Shown here one piece after another: positions 61,299 to 64,000 of a DNA stretch of 64,000 bases. The number at the start of each line of letters is the position of its first letter. Within the stretch, counting starts at the first letter, position 1. The notes under the pieces are model-generated. The model was not told the origin of the DNA, ran no database searches, and worked only from the letters and a program-made list of their open reading frames with translations. Where the stretch lies: assembly GCA_963699225.1 (NCBI GenBank), contig OY969423.1:2418001-2482000 (forward strand), given 5' to 3'. Position numbers and translations under genes: made by a program. The stretch comes from VRUE01 sp963699225 (GTDB lineage Bacteria; Actinomycetota; Thermoleophilia; Solirubrobacterales; 70-9).

Positions 61299-62621
61299 AT
61301 GCCCGCCGCCCAGAAAGTCTGCGTGATTGGCGCCGGTTCCTCCGGCATCGCCGCCTGTCAGGTGCTCAACGCCCGCGGCATTTCCTTCGACTGCTTCGAG
61401 AAGGGCTCCGAGGTCGGCGGCAACTGGCGCTACGAAAACGACAACGAGCTCTCCTCGGCTTACCGCTCGCTGCACATCAACACCTCGCGCGGCTTGATGG
61501 CCTACAAGACCTACCCGATGCCGGATGACTATCCGGACTACCCCAACCACTTCCAGATCGCCCGGTATTTCGACGACTACGTCGATCACTTCTCCCTCCG
61601 CGAGAAGATCCGCTTCCGCACCGAGGTGCTCAGCGTCGTCGCGGTCGACGGTGAGTGGGGGGTGACGGTCCGGGAGCGTGACGGCGAGGAGGAGACCCAC
61701 CGCTACCGGGCCGTGCTGGTTGCCAACGGCCATCACTGGAACCCGCGCTGGCCCGAGCCATCCTTTCCTGGCTCTGAGGACTTCGAGGGCGAGCAGATCC
61801 ACGTCCATCACTACCGCGAGCCCGAGATCCTGCGCGACAAGCGGGTCCTGGTGCTGGGGATCGGCAACTCGGCGACCGACATCGCCGTCGAGGCCTCGCG
61901 GATCGCCGCGAAGACCTTCCTGGCGATGCGCCGCGGCGCCTACGTCATGCCTAAGTACCTGAACGGCAAACCGACCGATGAGGCGGCCTCGAAGCTGCTG
62001 ACGATGATGCCGCTCGCGGTGCAGCGTTTCGTGCTCGGCCGCATGCTGGGGCTGACCGCAGGGGACATGACCGCCTACGGGCTGCCCCAGCCCGACCACA
62101 AGCTGCTCGAGGCGCATCCGACCGTCTCGGCCGAGCTGCTCTCCCGGTTGGGCCATGGCGACATCGAGGTCAAGCCCAACATCGATCGCTTTAGCGGCGG
62201 TCGCACGGTTAGCTTCGTCGACGGCAGCGAGGAGGAGATCGACCTCGTCGTCTACTGCACCGGCTACAAGATCAGCTTCCCCTTCTTCGAGGAGGGTCTG
62301 GTCTCGGCAAGGGAAAACCGGCTGCCGCTCTACCGCCGGGTCGTCTCCGTTGACCACCCCGGCCTCTATTTCATCGGCCTGATCCAGCCGTTGGGGGCAA
62401 TCATGCCGCTCGCCGAGGCGCAGGCGGAGTGGGTAGCCGACTTGCTCGGGGGGAGGGGCACATTGCCTTCTCCGGCTGAAATGCGCGACGAGGTCTCAGT
62501 GGCCGAAAAGAAGATGAAGAAGCGCTACGTCGCTTCTAAGCGTCACACGATCCAGGTTGATTTCCAGCCTTATCTGCGCGAGCTCCGGCGAGAGCGCCGA
62601 AAGGCTGCTCAGCGCGCCTGA
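61299..62621 (+). CDS. flavin-containing monooxygenase (FMO/NMO type)
   Basis: A 440-residue enzyme. FAD motif KVCVIGAGSSGIAACQVLNA, then EVGGNWRYENDNELSSAYRS, the FMO fingerprint EDFEGEQIHVHHYREPE (FxGxxxHxxxY) near residue 160 and the NADPH motif VLVLGIGNSATDIAVEASRI. DLVVYCTGYKISFPFF closes the FAD domain. It uses NADPH and O2 to oxygenate a soft nucleophile or ketone; the substrate is not evident. Stands alone, divergent from the repeat-protein gene, 3' end overlapping a small minus-strand gene. Confidence 0.9.
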   Translation: MPAAQKVCVIGAGSSGIAACQVLNARGISFDCFEKGSEVGGNWRYENDNELSSAYRSLHINTSRGLMAYKTYPMPDDYPDYPNHFQIARYFDDYVDHFSLREKIRFRTEVLSVVAVDGEWGVTVRERDGEEETHRYRAVLVANGHHWNPRWPEPSFPGSEDFEGEQIHVHHYREPEILRDKRVLVLGIGNSATDIAVEASRIAAKTFLAMRRGAYVMPKYLNGKPTDEAASKLLTMMPLAVQRFVLGRMLGLTAGDMTAYGLPQPDHKLLEAHPTVSAELLSRLGHGDIEVKPNIDRFSGGRTVSFVDGSEEEIDLVVYCTGYKISFPFFEEGLVSARENRLPLYRRVVSVDHPGLYFIGLIQPLGAIMPLAEAQAEWVADLLGGRGTLPSPAEMRDEVSVAEKKMKKRYVASKRHTIQVDFQPYLRELRRERRKAAQRA

Positions 62622-62853
62622 GCGGAGGCGCACCCCGCCTCCGCTTCGCAACCGCAGTGCCGCCGCCGGGGAGATGGTGGGGGCCGCGTGGGCGCGTTGG
62701 GAAGGGACGATCACGGCGCAAACCGCCGTCGGAGCCATCGTCTGCCGTCTCAGGCTCGGGTTCGCGGCTTGCCCACCAGACGAGCCAGAGCGAGCCGAGG
62801 ACAGGGATCTTCAGCACGACGAGGAGAAAGAAGATTGGCCAGAACCCGCTCAC
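62536..62853 (-). CDS. small membrane protein with Arg/Pro-rich tail
   Basis: About 105 residues from GTG 62853, 5 nt downstream of the HAD gene stop. One strong helix at the N-terminus (FWPIFFLLVVLKIPVLGSLW) runs into LVWWASREPEPE, then an acidic and finally Arg/Pro/Gly-rich tail (RDRPFPTRPRGPHHLPGGGT). I recall similar short proteins in related actinobacteria, but have no name. The final ~28 codons overlap the FMO gene on the other strand. Likely co-transcribed with rpsG and the HAD gene. Confidence 0.55.
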   Translation of the reverse strand: MSGFWPIFFLLVVLKIPVLGSLWLVWWASREPEPETADDGSDGGLRRDRPFPTRPRGPHHLPGGGTAVAKRRRGAPPLRRAEQPFGALAGARADKAGNQPGSCDA

Positions 62854-62858
62854 GGAGC

Positions 62859-63338
62859 TCAGTGTAGAGACACGGCCCACTGCCGCAAGGCCTCGACGTG
62901 GGCCTCCTCGAGGCCGAGGTGGGTCTCGGTGAGGACGAGCAGGGTCGGCAGCTCGCGCCGCTCTGCCCACTCGTAACAGCTCTGATCGAAGTTGTCGTCG
63001 ATCCAGGCCAATGGCCTGCCCGCTGCGAAGTCGTTCAGCGGCCCCAGCTTCCAGTGCGCCGCGCCCTCCCGCACCGCACCGTCGAAGCTGACGTGCGGCA
63101 GCTCCGGCAGGCCCAGCAGCGAGGGCAAGTAGAAGTTCGCCTTGTCCTCCCAGCCGCTGGCCCAGACCAGCTCAAAGTGCTCCTCCAGCCGCCGCAACCT
63201 GTCACCGGTCGGCAGCGAGATCAAATGCGGCACCCCATCCACCAGCTCCAGCTTGGTGAACGACCGGTCGGGAGGATTCTCAGCTCCAAAGAGCGAGATC
63301 ACACCGTCGATGTCCACGGCGAGGAGTGGGCGGCTCAT
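62859..63338 (-). CDS. HAD-like phosphatase domain protein
   Basis: A 159-residue HAD-fold protein: motif I PLLAVDIDGVISLFGAENPP (DxD), motif II FELVWASGWEDKANFYLPSL, motif IV RPLAWIDDNFDQSCYEWAER, and LVLTETHLGLEEAHVEAL. Resembles the HAD domain in Swiss-army-knife RNA-repair-type proteins. Substrate unknown. ATG 63338 chosen since the DxD motif then sits at residue 9; an earlier frame start lies in rpsG. It is 13 nt downstream of rpsG, an unusual companion for a ribosomal operon. Confidence 0.8.
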   Translation of the reverse strand: MSRPLLAVDIDGVISLFGAENPPDRSFTKLELVDGVPHLISLPTGDRLRRLEEHFELVWASGWEDKANFYLPSLLGLPELPHVSFDGAVREGAAHWKLGPLNDFAAGRPLAWIDDNFDQSCYEWAERRELPTLLVLTETHLGLEEAHVEALRQWAVSLH

Positions 63339-63351
63339 GGCCGAGGCGGGG

Positions 63352-63822
63352 CTACCAGCGGTAGTGCGCGAAGGCCTTGTTGGCCTGGGCCATGCGGTAG
63401 ATGTCGTCCTTGCGCTTCCACGCTGAACCCTGCTGCTGAGTCGCATCCAGGATCTCGCTAGCCAGCCGCTCGGCCATCGAGTACTCGCGGCGGTTGCGGG
63501 CGAAGTCGACGAGCCAGCGGATTGCCAGCGTGCGTGCCCGGCGCGCGGGCACCTCGACCGGCACCTGGTAGGTGGCGCCGCCGACCCGGCGCGAGCGAAC
63601 CTCGAGCACCGGGGTAAGTTGCTTGATCGCGGCCTCGAGCGTCTCGATCGCGTCCTCGCCGGAGCGCTCGCCGACCAGGGCGAGGGCGTCGTAGACGATC
63701 CGCTCGGCGAGCTGCTTCTTGCCGTCGCTCATCACCTTGTTGATCAGCTGCTGGACGAGCCGGTTGCGGAAGCGTGCGTCGGGCTCGACCGGTCGGATGG
63801 TTGCAGCGGAGCGGCGTGGCAT
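63352..63822 (-). CDS. rpsG: 30S ribosomal protein S7
   Basis: A 156-residue full-length S7: PRRSAATIRPVEPDARFRNR, LVQQLINKVMSDGKKQLAER, VRSRRVGGATYQVPVEVPAR, ARTLAIRWLVDFARNRREYS and the C-terminal NKAFAHYRW. It nucleates the 30S head. Its ATG overlaps the rpsL stop (TAATG). On the minus strand, facing rpoC. Confidence 0.97.
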   Translation of the reverse strand: MPRRSAATIRPVEPDARFRNRLVQQLINKVMSDGKKQLAERIVYDALALVGERSGEDAIETLEAAIKQLTPVLEVRSRRVGGATYQVPVEVPARRARTLAIRWLVDFARNRREYSMAERLASEILDATQQQGSAWKRKDDIYRMAQANKAFAHYRW

Positions 63823-64000
63823 TAGGAGGCCTTGACGCCGTAGCGGGAGCGTGCCTGCTTGCGGTCGGAGACGCCGGCCGCGTCGAGGGTGCCGCGCACG
63901 ACCTTGTAGCGGACGCCCGGCAGGTCCTTGACTCGACCACCCCTGACGAGCACTACGGAGTGCTCCTGAAGATTGTGTCCCTCGCCCGGGATGTAGGTGG
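63822..64000 (-). CDS. rpsL: 30S ribosomal protein S12, partial (N-terminus beyond window)
   Basis: The last 58 residues of S12 are in the window: TYIPGEGHNLQEHSVVLVRG, GRVKDLPGVRYKVVRGTLDA, AGVSDRKQARSRYGVKAS, stop TAA overlapping rpsG ATG. The streptomycin/decoding loop PDLPGVRYK equivalent (KDLPGVRYK) is intact. The gene enters from the right edge; fusA/tuf, if present, would lie on the minus strand downstream in the classical order, but rpsG is here followed by a HAD gene instead. Confidence 0.96.
   Translation of the reverse strand, partial: TYIPGEGHNLQEHSVVLVRGGRVKDLPGVRYKVVRGTLDAAGVSDRKQARSRYGVKAS

Overview
The window comes from a high-GC Gram-positive bacterium, most likely an actinomycete of the class Thermoleophilia (Solirubrobacterales-like). 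Reasons: an rpmG-secE-nusG-rplKA-rplJL-rpoBC block of actinobacterial type, many GTG/TTG starts, tightly overlapping ATGA/GTGA gene junctions, and families common in that group. The taxonomic call is inference from gene content; no 16S gene is present.

Layout. (1) 1-3374: the end of a lasso-peptide (RiPP) operon: B2 protease (cut by the window edge), HPr-kinase-like ATPase, asparagine-synthetase-like cyclase, and a 60-residue precursor, closed by a UUCG-loop terminator. (2) 3644-23374: an exopolysaccharide locus. It holds a LuxR-type regulator with a degenerate receiver, an initiating sugar-phosphate transferase, an aldo/keto reductase and GMC oxidoreductase pair, three glycosyltransferases, a flippase, O-antigen-ligase-like polymerase, Wzz-like protein, methyltransferase, three sulfotransferases, a nucleotidyltransferase and two paralogous secreted proteins. 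A small HicAB toxin-antitoxin pair sits inside it. (3) 23504-27351: a compact arsenic island of two divergent operons (arsR-arsM-arsC, and metallophosphoesterase-arsC-aquaporin), bracketed by two copies of a ~65-bp direct repeat. (4) 27780-42407: an orphan PstS-like phosphate-binding protein behind a candidate PHO box, then five overlapping genes for exported proteins (NHL/PKD/InlB-type repeats, beta-propellers, a 1465-residue Ig-like protein, a small anchored protein). These genes prefer GAA for Glu, unlike the rest of the window. This is the best candidate here for an undescribed surface system. (5) 42440-43042: a 147-bp element with perfect terminal inverted repeats next to a 5'-truncated ORF6N-family gene. 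(6) 43027-48779: ftsH, an ArsR-DUF899-small protein-SRPBCC operon, a DUF1275 membrane protein that seems to start at CTG, a TraR/DksA-like protein without its zinc cysteines, and a methyltransferase. (7) 48928-60465: the transcription/translation core. (8) 60539-64000: a repeat-containing exported protein, a flavin monooxygenase, and rpsL-rpsG-HAD-small membrane protein on the opposite strand, facing rpoC.

How the parts work together: the lasso operon and the polysaccharide locus share neighbourhood and accessory enzyme types (kinase-like, nucleotidyltransferase), so the locus probably makes both a modified peptide and a decorated, possibly sulfated, surface polymer. The arsenic island would reduce arsenate, methylate arsenite and let it leave through a MIP channel. 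The PstS-led operon likely builds cell-surface proteins, possibly when phosphate is scarce. No tRNA, rRNA or CRISPR array was seen.
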